Shown here: positions 46,591-57,202 of the stretch, one piece after another
Numbering within the stretch: position 1 is the first letter of the stretch
How the letters are laid out: each line of letters opens with the position of its first letter
Assembly (NCBI GenBank): GCA_029168955.1
Contig: JAPDOI010000143.1
Location: forward strand, 620,001-684,000
Direction of reading: 5' to 3'
DNA length: 64,000 nucleotides
Source of the DNA: Aplectana chamaeleonis
Taxonomy: Eukaryota > Nematoda > Chromadorea > Rhabditida > Cosmocercidae
Notes under the pieces: model-generated
Database searches by the model: none
Seen by the model: the letters and a program-made list of their open reading frames with translations, nothing else
Told to the model about the DNA's origin: nothing
Program-made: the position numbers and the translations under genes

Positions 46591-47920
46591 TTCCCGTCTG
46601 TTTGTTTGACTCAAGGATCTTGATTATTTCAACGACCCTCCTCTCTGGTTGCACCGTATCAACTCTATGCATCTCCATCATGTCTCCAGGAATGTCAGCA
46701 GTTTTTGGGTCATACCAGCGGTCGTTCGAGCATTCACCTAAAACCTCTCCTTTTTGGATAACCCATGGCTGGACATCTCTATTTACCACAGGTACTTGTC
46801 CTGATCCTTTTGATACTTGGCACACACCTGATGCCATTCTATCAGTATTTGACCAAAAGACTGCCTCTTCGCTGCCATGTCCTGTGAGCCCAACAATGGT
46901 TGTTGAGTGAGGAGGAATAACAACTCTTTTCATTGCGCATGCTGCCTTGTGCGGAGATGGAGAACTTTCGACCCTTCCTCGTGCTGCGTCACCGCTTACT
47001 AGCGGTAATGGGTTCAGCTTGACCTCTATTCCTAGTGCCGCCAAAACGTTTGTGCCAAGCAAAACTTGGTCATCGCAGGAATGCATGACGTGCAACTGAG
47101 ATTTAGCCTCACGCGCTCCTTTGACTTTAATGTCCACTGCCACCCGCATGAGGAACTGCATTGGGTTTCCTGACGCATCGTATACGTCGTCACCTCCAGG
47201 TTCCCCCAACATGGTAACCAATCTGTCCAGGTCGGCCCCTCGCTCCTTGGCACGTTGCAAAAACGATACCGGTATGATAGAGATGACGGACCCTGTGTCG
47301 ATTAGCGCCTGGCTATGTGCACCAAACACTTCGATGTCACAGTAGCACGGCTCTCCATAAGCTTTCGTCAACGCAGTAGGCTTCTTGTTGACATTACGGC
47401 ACCACGACTTTAAACGTGTAGAAAAGAGTGTACGCTGATGTCGCTGCTCTTTTTGTCGATGTCCGCTTTGTTTGTTGCTTCCATTTTTGTGATCAAGGTG
47501 CCTAGTGGAGGGTTTTACCTTGGGGCACGATTGCTGGACATGTACTACCTCGCCGCACTGGAAACACGCCCTTGGGCTGTTGCTTGGTGCTGGTACAGGC
47601 ACGTCTCTCGCGACTCGGTGTCCCTCTTCAACCTTTGACTTGCGCCCACTCCACGATGTTCTCCGATCGTGTAGCGTAGTAGCGTTCGAACGCTCCAAGC
47701 GTAGGGCAACTTTGCGCACCTCCTCAAAAACATAGCCTTCCGGAGCATCAAGTGCCGTGAGCATGTAATACGAATCCGGCCAATCACGCAGGCATTCGTA
47801 CAGTTTACTTCCCAATTGTAAGTCTAGGTATTGCTCTGGTGCCATCCGTTTGGCTATTCCTGGAGCCTGCAACAAAAGTCGAAGACAGATTCTCCGGCTG
47901 TCTTCCTCAGATTTTCCCAT
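46565..47920 (-). pseudogene. Gypsy gag C-terminus and protease
   Basis: A 451-codon open frame. Residues 1-80 are the end of the gag capsid-like region (LRLERSNA). A CCHC zinc knuckle at residues 119-132 (CFQCGEVVHVQQSC, spacing C2C4H4C) would bind RNA. An aspartic protease active site ALIDTGSVISIIP is at residues ~206-217. A long segment of unknown role (TIVGLTGHGSEEAVFW and others) follows before a frameshift near 46,590 leads into RT. Confidence 0.88.
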
Positions 47921-47965
47921 TCTGATTCAGCTCTGAGTCTCTCACTGCGTATTCCCGAGCCTGTC

Positions 47966-49079
47966 TCAGCTCCTAACTATTTCATCAAATGATTTTCCTC
48001 TAGCTTCACACGGCAAGTTCCGAATGTGGGCTTGTGCCGAACCGACAAGATGATTAAGCAATATGTCCCTTCTATCTGTGTCGCTCCACACAGATCTTGG
48101 GTACTTCACATCTAGTGCACGCAGGAACTCACTGTGTGAACATTTGCCATCATATTTCTTTACCTCACTTACTGACTGTGCTTTCAAAACCTCTTTTAGC
48201 GCTAGGAGAACGGATGACGCACCGTTGGCAGTAATCGAATGTGGTCTGCACCTTTCCAGCGAAACACTAGAGACACATGAGTGATTATTCGACCCACCTT
48301 CTTGCGAATGGCAAGATGTATTCGACGATTTCCTTGACTGCGGACTCGATTTCTGGCGGTGGCTGTGTGCCTTCCCATCTATCAGGTGCATAGGTGCGGT
48401 AGTCGTTTCTTGGCGGGGCGGATATCGATGGTCGGTCTGAAAAGAGTTTTGAGAAACCGCACCGGTTATCGCAATCTGTCTCTGCCAATCATTACCAGCG
48501 GCAATACGTTGGATTTATTGCTGGACTTGCGATAAAGCTGGTTGTACTCCAGCGACTTGCTGCTCCTGCAACGATTGTATCTTTGGAGCGTAGTCGCTGA
48601 ATCTCTCTGTCTTTTGCTTCTAACAAAGGTAATACATGTGCACTGCTGCAGCTCAGCACTTCTGTCAGCTTAGCCATTGCTGATGCTTCACTCAAAACGT
48701 TGGGCAGTTCCTGCGCTAACGTATCAATGGGTATGTTCAAGTTGCGCGCAAGTTCTTGCGTTTTCACTACATCCTTGAGCACGTAAGCGATGGTTGCAAT
48801 GGCTAAGTCGACTGCAGTTTTTACCTCGCTGAAAACAGCCTGCCGCTTCTTTTCAGCTAGCCCCCTAACCTGGGCTTGCAGGGCGCAGTCCACATTATTA
48901 GGTATGTTCTTCAGAATAAGCTTCCAGTAACTTACAGGTCCATCGCCTGTGGCACTTTCCTTTTCGTCATGCTCGACTTCAGCAACCTCCATTTGCTCGA
49001 GTGCCGTTTCCACTTCGTTTGTCAACATGCTCTCGACAGGATCTGCAACAAAGATTCGATGAGGCGGCTTGGCCCCCAT
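47966..49079 (-). pseudogene. Gypsy gag, N-terminal part (frameshifted)
   Basis: The ATG at 49,079-49,077 starts MGAKPPHRIFVADPVESML. The frame continues through a helical region (ALEQMEVAEVEHDEKESA, ALLEAKDREIQRLR) to 48,492. Other frames continue with the capsid-like LLALKEVLKAQSVSEVKKY, CSHSEFLRALDVKYP and ILLNHLVGSAQAHIRNLP (48,391-47,966). Several shifts. An open frame also extends upstream through the LTR to 49,478 (MESAANNSTPLMPHNCDGES), so the true start may lie in the LTR transcript leader. Confidence 0.75.
49066..49078 (-). promoter_or_regulatory. Primer binding site candidate
   Basis: TGGGGGCCAAGCC directly follows the 5' LTR end (CTGACA) on the minus strand. TGG would pair with a tRNA CCA end. 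The tRNA was not identified. Confidence 0.6.
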
Positions 49080-49863
49080 GTCAGAGGTTGGGGAATGGGT
49101 CTGCTGATCTGGGCATGTGCCGTTGTCGCCCATCATGCCCAGGTCAGTCCCCGATGCCTGTGACTCACCGTCACAGTTGTGTGGCATGAGTGGGGTGCTA
49201 TTGTTGGCTGCAGATTCCATGCCTTCACCTGGAAATATCGTGTGTGTGTGGTAATCGACCTCAACTGCAATCTTTGGCAGATCTACGCGGTGTGACTCAG
49301 AACACTGTCTTATCACAAAGTTTATCTCGTGTTGAGGACAACTTGTGATAGGACTGTGAACTCCGCCTAGGATAGCCGTAGCACTAAAGCGAGGGAGGAC
49401 AGATGCGCGCTCCTTGGCTCTTCGCCCACACCGGGTAACGCCTACAATGAATCGCGCGCAATATAGATATTGGCTCACCGGTTAAGATTCGTCGGCTGAC
49501 GACTCCGGGCTTGCGCGTCTGTCGACGCCTTGAGTAGCAGTAGCTATGGATGACGTCGATCACGTTCGATCGACCGGGATCCTTGGGAAGTGACTCAGAC
49601 CGAGCTTGTTCGATCCGGCTGGTCGGCTGGCTTCAGTGGTAGGAGACCACTCGGGGTCTGCAGGCGATCACACTGACTCCGTAGGGTTGGAATGCCCTGC
49701 TTATACATGATTTGATATGGATTTCACCATGCGGTATCACTGATACCTCATATCTCCCTTCGCTCTCATACTACAGCATTCCCAACAGGTCAATACGAGT
49801 TCACAACCCTCTTTATACATAAAATAAACACAAAACACAATCAAACACCAACATATAATGACA
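49079..49863 (-). repeat. 5' LTR
   Basis: 785 bp. Read on the minus strand it starts TGTCATTATATGTTGG and ends AACCTCTGACA. It is followed by the primer site and the gag start. Confidence 0.92.
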
Positions 49864-50150
49864 TTGGTTATTTCGTTACCTACAAAGACCTTTTCAAAGT
49901 TCTGAGCCAACAGCTCAGCCCTATTCAAGTCCGAAACTGCGATAGAACCATCCAATTTTCTAAGAACACAAACACCTTCCTTACGATTGATTCGAAAGTT
50001 GAGAAATTTGAAGAAGGCCGACCTATCGTTAGACTCTATGATTTTCCTCTCTACTGAGATGTTATACTTAAGGAGCATCTTGTCGAATCGGTCTGAAACT
50101 TTCTTATAGTCTTGGAGATCTGTTTCATCATTTGTAATTACGGCTTATTT
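49864..50150 (-). pseudogene. LINE ORF2 linker between endonuclease and RT
   Basis: DYKKVSDRFDKMLLKYNISV, then SNDRSAFFKFLNFRINRKE and LNRAELLAQNFEKVFVGNEI, matching the non-LTR linker just before RT. It is cut by the gypsy element at TTGG. Confidence 0.75.
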
Positions 50151-50186
50151 GTAGACTCTGTCCCATTCCAAGTGAACTCATGTTTT

Positions 50187-50284
50187 CGGTTATCACAGCG
50201 CGGAGCGGTGGCTTTTTCGTCAAAACCTCCTTTTCACTATTTATATTTCACCGAGGCCAACCGCTCCGCTGCTGGTGATAATCG
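50187..50284. repeat. Small inverted repeat within LINE ORF2
   Basis: CGGTTATCACAGCGCGGAGCGG is mirrored imperfectly by CCGCTCCGCTGCTGGTGATAA. It lies where the LINE frame is interrupted and is probably a small MITE. Confidence 0.5.
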
Positions 50285-50399
50285 AAATCAACAGGTCACT
50301 ACGGCTGTACCAGAGCTTACGCCATTATTTTTGCTCCGTGAGCTGCAAGTAAATAGGGCGGTAAATTTGCTCGAGAAATATTCACTATACGTGTGGGAA

Positions 50400-51150
50400 C
50401 AAACAGGCGAATAGTGTGCCTCGAAATAAAGAAATCATGCGTTGTGATAAAACGAGGAGGTTCTTGTTCTGCAATAAGACTAAATGTGACGGTGGCATGG
50501 TCGGATTTACCTATGGGGGCGGTCACCTCGATTTTGTCGACTATGTTTGGTTCGTTACAAAAAGAAGATCCAGAACATGTTCAAATCTAGTTGCAGAATT
50601 GACGTATTGGGTACAGTTATGACTTTCAATCATATCTAGAAATGATCTAGAACACCCGGAGACCTGAGAGGGCGACTGGTCCCACACCAACTCTGGGTAA
50701 TTGAAATCGCCCATAAGAAGGCAGGGATAGCCGCAAGAGGTGAGATCGCTAATGCTCTTAATGATCTGTTCTGCTGTGGCCTGTATCACATTTTGAGGTT
50801 CTGTAGACCAAAACGACCCTATGCATACCTTCTTTCAGGCTAAGGTCACAAGCAAGAATTTCTTAAGATTTGGGAACACTCTCTTCGAAAATGAGAACAG
50901 GAAACAAGGAATGCTTAACCATTAACGCTACCTACTCCTCCACCCTTGGCTCTAGGTCTATCACATCTAAATATCTCATAATTGTAACATAACTCTTCTA
51001 GCAGCGGTTCAATCTTGTCTTTAGACTTTAGCCATGTCTCCGTTAGAGCAGCTATACCGCAGTCAAGCAAGGTTGCTGAATAAACAAAAGGACAAGCATT
51101 GCTCGTTAAAGAACGAGCATTACATATGAGACACGAAATTTTGTTACCTG
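50400..51150 (-). pseudogene. LINE apurinic-type endonuclease region
   Basis: In order: ICNARSLTSNACPFVY, IAALTETWLKS (the ETW catalytic motif), RCDRPRAKGGG, LMGDFNYPELVWD (the GDFN motif), HVLDLLFVTNQ and PIGKSDHATVTF (the SDH motif). Frameshifts occur between RAKGGG and VALMVKHSLFPVLIFEE, and again near 50,530. These are standard landmarks of the EN domain that nicks target DNA. Key residues remain, but the frame is broken. Confidence 0.8.
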
Positions 51151-51339
51151 CAATCCTAGGATAATTTATACTTTTCCCAATGGAGTGACAGCGACAGACG
51201 ACAACTCGTTAGGCATTGGAATAGATGGAGATACAAAAGTCATCAACGCAAGAGCATGTATGGGAGCCGGACTCAGTGCTTGATTTGATACAGCGGAATC
51301 TACAATCTGAGGTGGTTGAGCATTACGAGGAGAATCTAC

Positions 51340-52049
51340 AATCCGAGATGGTTGAGCATTACCAGGGCGATTATGAATACTAAACTGTGACAATTGCTTT
51401 TTCGTAAGAGAGCGGCGAACAAAAATGCCTTTAACAGCAAAAAAAAACGAAGACGCGGTGCACGCTCGAGCATAGACTTTTGCAAGAAACGCGAAGGGAA
51501 GACTACTTTAAGCAACCTTTGTCGGATGGAATGAGGCTTACCCAGTCTATACCAAGTAAGTGGCACACAATCAATATCAAGGAATTGAACCAACTTTTTA
51601 ATCCGATCACAGTCATGAGCTATACGATTTAGAGAGTCAGAATCACGACATTCATCCACGCCAGAAATTACAACACCCCTAAGCCTCTCATGCTCGGCAA
51701 AAGAAGCAATATGTGAATGAAACGAATCTTGAGAATCAATAACATCGGTTTTGGAGACTGAAAATTTAGACTTCAGCGAAGAGATTTCATTCCTTAGCTG
51801 GACGTTCTCAGTCAAAAGTTGCGTACTATCCGTCCTCAGTGTATCCAACTCACGGTCCTTCTCCATTATTTTATCCAGCGTGAATCCCAGCACGGTTTTC
51901 AAGTAAGCAGGCAATGTCGGATCCTTGTTGATGTGGTCGATCGCGTCGGCAAGTCCATGATCTTCCATTGATTGAGTCGGGGACGACTCAGATCTCGTTC
52001 GCGGCCTCTTCGATTTCTGCACAAACGGTGTGCGAGCAAGAGTATTCAT
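51340..52049 (-). pseudogene. LINE ORF1 (coiled-coil nucleic acid binding protein)
   Basis: It starts MNTLARTPFVQKSKRPRTRS (basic), then a coiled coil at ~residues 60-105 (KDRELDTLRTDSTQLLTENV). Then RLRGVVISGVDECRDSD, TWYRLGKPHSIRQRLLKVVF and LERAPRLRF, which match the RNA-binding-like region of nematode CR1-type ORF1 proteins. The frame shifts after this point. A Gln/Pro/Asn-rich tail continues at 51,393-51,166 with a duplicated NAQP(S/P)(R/Q)IVDS unit. The region upstream (52,050-52,270) is probably 5' UTR. Confidence 0.75.
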
Positions 52050-52270
52050 GAGTAGTTAATCGCAGATTCGAATCGAGACGATAATAATCAGACGAGAGAC
52101 GGTAGAAAAGGAGCACAGAAGTAGCTCCGAGTCGAAAAGGAAGATGATGATAAACGGCCGGTCTTAAGAGGTGTGACACGCAGCCGCTCGCCACGGCAGA
52201 TTTGGGCGAATGAAACTGCCATAATAATGATAATTCGTTACGCTGAAGAAGACGGACGTTCAAAAATTTA

Positions 52271-53240
52271 AAAAAAAAACGAAATAAAGGATTCCAAAAT
52301 CACATTTGAATCACACAGTACAAGTGAAGCTAGTAGTAAAAATAAATACAGCCTCGAATGTGCTCATACGAAGTGGTCACGATGAAATATGTATGTAGAG
52401 ATTACTTCCCGAAACGGTTTTGTAGATACCTAATATCACAACTGTGAAGGAGGACCGGCGGAAACGCGCCTTCCTGAAGTTTCCTCAACTTTTTTCATCA
52501 TTTTCCCTAAGATGGACGAGTGTACGACAATGATAGGAGCTGATGGACGAGTCAACCTCGCTGTCACGAACAAAACCTTGGTTCAATCAATGCTGGTTGG
52601 CAGCCATCTGAGCTGCGGTTTTGCTCACGAGTTAGTAGAGGTGTTGATTGGCCTTGCTACCGTTCAGTGATCACCCTTTTTGTGTAAAATACGAACATAC
52701 CGAGGATTTCTTTCAGAAATTAGGCTTCCAAAGGTTTTGAAATGTTCAAGCTATATTAAATAATTTCAAATAATAGGAATATTGATTCTCTTTCATTCTA
52801 GCGATGTATCGCTTTAGAATATTTTCTTTGCGTTTCTTCCACCTTTCGTCCATCGTATTTTATTCTGATATCGTTTCCTCATATTTCTAGCTCATTTAGC
52901 TCTTCCGAACAGCAGAATACATGTGTTTTGATTCCAATGGTTCGATGGAGGCTCCGCTTATTCCGATCTTTCTCCTCGCAAGTTTTCATTTGTTTACGCT
53001 GCTTGTACCGAATTCTGGTGATGTGCACGATGAGTAACTAAGACAAAGACTAGAGAGCCACAATTACCCAAACGGGAGCGGCAGCAGAGAGCTGATTTAT
53101 AAGGGCATGGTAGTGCAATAAAACGTAGCTAGATACATATTCACCGCTTCGTTGAGAACCACGACGTGAAATTTGGTATGCTGAACGATACATTGTGTCT
53201 CTCTTGCTATCGCTTTCTATCTGAACTCCTCCTCGACCTT
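52271..53240. other. No recognised features
   Basis: Low-complexity A/T-rich DNA with short frames only. No repeat family seen elsewhere in the window was recognised. Confidence 0.4.
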
Positions 53241-53245
53241 ATGTT

Positions 53246-53946
53246 GATGCCGACGATTCCGATTCCGGAAGTTCACGGCATGGCACAAAGGTTTTCGCGG
53301 GCCGTGCTCAGAGTCAGGCAGGCTCCGCACGAGAGCCATTGCAGGTTCGAGGCTCTATAAGCATTTCAAGTTTGGCCCAGGATCACGCAGAATCTGAATT
53401 GTAGCCGTGATGGAACTACGATTAACGCACCTGCGATATTACTCACCTGCTATCATTCTCCGCAGAGGTACGATCCACGTTCGCTTGACGACGGCGCAAT
53501 GCCTTTCGAAAAAGAAACTCTTCTGTCTGGGTTGCTCATGGCAATGGGACATGGCAAGGTTTTCGTTAGCGATCCGTCACCACTTATCATCTGCAAACGT
53601 GGCAGTACACCACATGGTATGCCCATTTACCATTTATTGCACATAAATTCGCGGACAGTTAACAAGAACATACAGTCTGTCCCTCGGAAAAGAATACAAG
53701 CGGAGGGTGAAGCTGGAGGTGGAGGTGAAGCTTTTCAACACTCGCGCATAATTTTTCAAACATATGAATGTACACTCCATCCCTGGAAGTTGCCGAAATT
53801 TGGATTATAACCTAGAATGCCGTCGATTCCTTTAAGAAAAATCACTGAGCGATCGCCTGCTCCAGGGGTTCTAGCTACGCCTCAAGTTTCAACTGGGGCT
53901 AACGCTACAATACAACGCGAACAGGAACAGCTGCGCGCCTCTGAAG
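53246..53946 (+). CDS. Candidate multi-exon host gene fragment, unrecognised
   Basis: Four exon-like open segments follow on one strand. (1) 53,246-53,401: DADDSDSGSSRHGTKVFAG and GSISISSLAQDHAESEL. (2) 53,466-53,616 after TCCGCAG: RYDPRSLDDGAMPFEKETLL and MGHGKVFVSDPSPLI, ending at a GTATG donor. (3) from 53,658 after GGACAG: NKNIQSVPRKRIQAEGEAGG. (4) 53,816-53,946 after CCTAG: MPSIPLRKITERSPAPGVLA and TIQREQEQLRASE, before GTTGTGAG. The phase of segment 2 agrees with segment 3. Serine-, proline- and charge-rich content suggests a regulatory or nuclear protein, but no family was recognised. Confidence 0.35.
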
Positions 53947-54279
53947 GTTGTGAGATGAAAGTTATCTTGAAATGAGTCTTGGAGCTGAAGAAATACTCAT
54001 TTTCCGGGAATGGCTGAACATGGAATCTTTAGACAGTACCCTATAACGATGAGTGTCTTCATTGTTAGGGTTGCTATTCTTATGGATTGGCTTACAGTAG
54101 AATATGCGGTTACTTGAGTGAATACCTATACAGTACTTGAGTTCTGGCATTTTCAGTTTGTTTGCTTCAGGAGAAGATATTGCATTGGTAGACGTGCCAT
54201 ATTTTTCTCTGAGAATGCAGGTTTCCAGCTTTTCTCGAATAGTACGTCCATCTTTTTTGTCATTCTACTATGTGAATAA

Positions 54280-54361
54280 AAATATAGGATACATATATAG
54301 GATACATATAAAATATAGGATACATATATAGGATACATATAAAATATAGGATACATATATA
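54280..54361. repeat. Minisatellite of ~31-bp ATATAGGATAC-containing units
   Basis: Units AAATATAGGATACATATATA plus GGATACATAT repeat about 2.6 times. Confidence 0.8.
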
Positions 54362-54966
54362 ACAGACGAAATTTTCCCCTTGGCATTTGTTTCAGGCTTT
54401 AATTGCATTCTCGATATACACATCACTTTTGTTGGAAAAAATAAAGATAAATTTTGTCATTGTTGTTTTATTTTTTGTGTATTTTTTATTGTAGTTCATG
54501 CTGCCCTTCTTCCTCGACCGAAGAGGCAGCGCCTTTCACGTCTCTAATTCCAGCTTTTCTTTTCTGTTAAGAATTTCACGCTTCCCTCTTTTCCCCCGCC
54601 CGCCGCCTATCAACATCACTTGCTGGATCAGAAATCTGATTCCTCATACTCCAAGGCGAGTGGGCCACTCACTATTTTTATTTTTACTATTATTACTCGC
54701 TTAGGGAATAGTCACTACTGTTTTGTTGTGGTAAATATTTGTTTTTGTATCTCAGTTTCTAATCTCGATACAATCCACTCTAGGTTTACTCTCTTTGAGA
54801 AGTGTATTTCTTTGTATTTTTTGTATGATGCTACTCGTACGTTACGTGATTGGAGAATTTTTTTTGTGTTTTTCAATGACATTTATGGGAATTTTCTGAC
54901 CGATACAATTAGATAGACTAGACGGTAGAACAAAGTAGGCAGCATGACCTAAAAAAGTAGAACTAA

Positions 54967-55350
54967 CATTTCAAAACAAAAAAATAGTTTTTTTCCAAAA
55001 AAAAACTGCCCAGAAATCGTGCCTTGTGGGGGCTAGCAAAAATAACCATTGTTCCGAGTTGAAGTCATTGTTTATGCTTGTTATCATTTTGTAGTCATTA
55101 TTCTCTTCCTCTCCAGTCATTTTTTGTAGTCACTAACTTCCCTTATAGCCATTTTGTTTTTAGTCCATAACTACGTTTCTAGTAATTTTGGCTTTCGTCA
55201 TTTCAAAACAAAAATTTTAAAAAACTTGTTCTGGGAAGAAAATAATAAACTTCCCAGAAATCGGGCCTGGCGCGGGGGCTAGCAAAAAAATCGTTGGTCC
55301 TGGTTGTAGTCATTGTTTAGGTTGTGATAATTTCGTAATCATCATCATTC
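54967..55350. repeat. Diverged tandem duplication
   Basis: CATTTCAAAACAAAAA, then CCCAGAAATCGKGCCT, then GGGGGCTAGCAAAAA, then TGTAGTCATTGTTTA occurs twice (from ~54,967 and from ~55,197). Bases 55,095-55,175 also resemble 58,545-58,620 in the palindrome arm. Confidence 0.6.
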
Positions 55351-55398
55351 ATTCGATTACTTCACTCGCCACGCGCGGTCCAGCATCGATCTAATCTC

Positions 55399-55490
55399 AT
55401 GGTACTCTCCATGGCGAAGCCTAGAGTGAAGAAAGCAGTGGCAAGTGCGAGAGATGATGTGCCGATTTACGCAAAAGTCCTTATCCAGAG
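55399..55490 (+). CDS. Candidate short exon
   Basis: ATG-initiated MVLSMAKPRVKKAVASARDD and VPIYAKVLIQR, ending at CAGAG before GTTTGC. Lysine/arginine-rich start, unrecognised. No continuation was found with confidence. Confidence 0.25.
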
Positions 55491-55754
55491 GTTTGCTTAA
55501 TATTTAAAGAGCCTCCAGAATGTTTTGTCGTCATATTTTCTCTCAAATTGAATGCATTCAGGAGACACAAAGTTCAATACTGTTGCGCTTGTCTGACTTA
55601 GAAAGTAAGGTGAACGCCAGTTGCGGTTCTCCATCTCTGCAATAGAGTGTGCTGTACAGTACGATGGTTGAGATGAAAGCTAATAGCCACAAAATTGATG
55701 AAAACTGCGCGTCATCGCGTGGGTAGGCATTGACGAACAATCCGACAATGACCC

Positions 55755-56612
55755 ACGCGCCGATTTCACAACGAAATTCTCAAAGAAGTCGTCGTCACTT
55801 CGGGAAATGAAGATCTGAAGCACGAGTACGAACAGGGGAAATTAACATGTCATTGTAACCCAACTGGGAAGCTACAGAGCCATGGAACTCGTGGGCGGAT
55901 CATAAAGGTGTTCCTGCCAAACCGAAGCCTTCGTGGCGCCTTAGTGGCTCATATGCGTAGTGGCCGGCAGACAAGCATCGAAACACAGAGAAAAATTGAA
56001 TAAGCACCGTAATCCGATGTAAACAGAAATAAAGAATTTGAAATGGAGAAGTCATTTGCGATTTGCATCTTTCCGTTGGCGAGCACATATATTGATAAAG
56101 TGACTGCGCTGGCATATAGAAAGTCAAATTTCATTTTTCGAGCTTTTCGGACGCGCAACATGAGTAAACTCTTCAAATTGTTTGTCACCTACGTCAGGCC
56201 ACTACTTGAGTATTGCACTTCAGTGTGGTGCCCACTAAAACTGGTAGGCATTATTAGAATTGAGAACGTTCTAAAACACTAGAAATTGACTTCAGAACAA
56301 GCTGCAAAGATTGTTTATCTCGTCTAAATGGTGCAACGTTTCTACCGGCGGGTTATATACGACCAAAATCTCTCGTTTTAAATCATGACAGATCGCATAG
56401 ATATAGATAGAATAGAACTCTTAACGTTTCCGAGGTTCATCAACCGAACAAGAGGTCACTCGCTTCGAATTCCTACAGGAACGGTGCGGACTCGTGTTTC
56501 TTTCAAAATAGTTTTTGATCCGTGCTACAAAAACTTGGAACCAACTGCCATCAGATTTACTGCTTTCGATTTCTCCAGCATCTTTCAAACCGCAAACTCG
56601 AGGTCTTTCTAA
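55755..56612 (+). pseudogene. Second LINE remnant: ORF1 tail joined to RT C-terminus
   Basis: 55,755-55,997 is open and reads EVVVTSGNEDLKHEYEQG, LTCHCNPTGKLQ and GRIIKVFLPNRSLRGALVA, similar to the ORF1 region of the LINE above (RLLKVVFPSRFLQ). From 56,040 it reads IDKVTALAYRKSNFIFRAF and YVRPLLEYCTSVWCP, the RT C-terminal region of CR1-type elements. The end of the ORF (RTRGHSLRIPTGTVRTR) follows after a frameshift and stop. Endonuclease and RT catalytic parts are missing, so a large internal deletion joined the two ends. Confidence 0.6.
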
Positions 56613-57202
56613 AAGAAAAACAGTGTTTTTAATTACGGATTATCAAATTGAAGTGTGTAGTTCCATGGATTTCGATCACTCCTCTTAGTTTGAGGGGAAA
56701 AGCTACAAGAATTCGGTCATTAATTTCCATCATGACTACAGGAATTTGGTTATCATGGTTCTGAACAGTGCTTGAAGAAAAATTGTGATGTGCATGACAT
56801 GCTCCCACTGCGAGGAAAATTCGCAGATTTTCCTGAATTTTTAGCTCTGTGTGGCTTGTGCTGTTTCTGTGGCTTCACCGCAGAACGATTTCACAATGCT
56901 CGCCAAAACAAAAAGAAAATGTTTCTCTGCCGAATGGAAGGTCTACCATTTTCCAAGTAAGATATTCGTGAGCCATAATTTGAGCCTTAACAAATAATTC
57001 GTTTATCCAATTTTTCCTCCCAGAATTCATGATCCTCCTAACGGACAGTCCTATGTGGGAGAAACTAGGAACCCTTGAATTCATTTCTATCAATATTCAA
57101 GAAAAACAGTTTTCAATGATTGGATTTGATAATTTTCAGTAGCTTACACTGTGGGCACTCCCGAGTCAGTGCCATGAGTTTTTATTAAGTGCAAAGAGCT
57201 GC

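Larger units (their letters stand above)
41707..49863 (-). mobile_element. Ty3/gypsy LTR retrotransposon (complete structure, damaged coding)
   Basis: LTRs at 41,707-42,493 and 49,079-49,863 start TG and end CA. TTGG flanks both sides (41,703-41,706 and 49,864-49,867). The order gag, protease, RT, RNase H, integrase, read leftward, is that of the Ty3/gypsy group. LTR identity, counted by eye (about 21 substitutions and one 2-bp indel), is roughly 97%, so the insertion is fairly recent. A further ORF lies between integrase and the 3' LTR. It is nested in the LINE. Confidence 0.92.
39440..52270 (-). mobile_element. CR1-like LINE, interrupted by a gypsy element and a MITE
   Basis: Reading on the minus strand: ORF1 (52,049-51,340), apurinic-type endonuclease (51,150-50,400), linker (50,150-49,864), gypsy insertion, linker continued (41,702-41,413), family B insertion, RT core (40,952-39,628), 3' tail. 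The pieces are collinear with one non-LTR retrotransposon of the CR1/jockey group (clade is inference). Outer limits are approximate. Confidence 0.8.
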
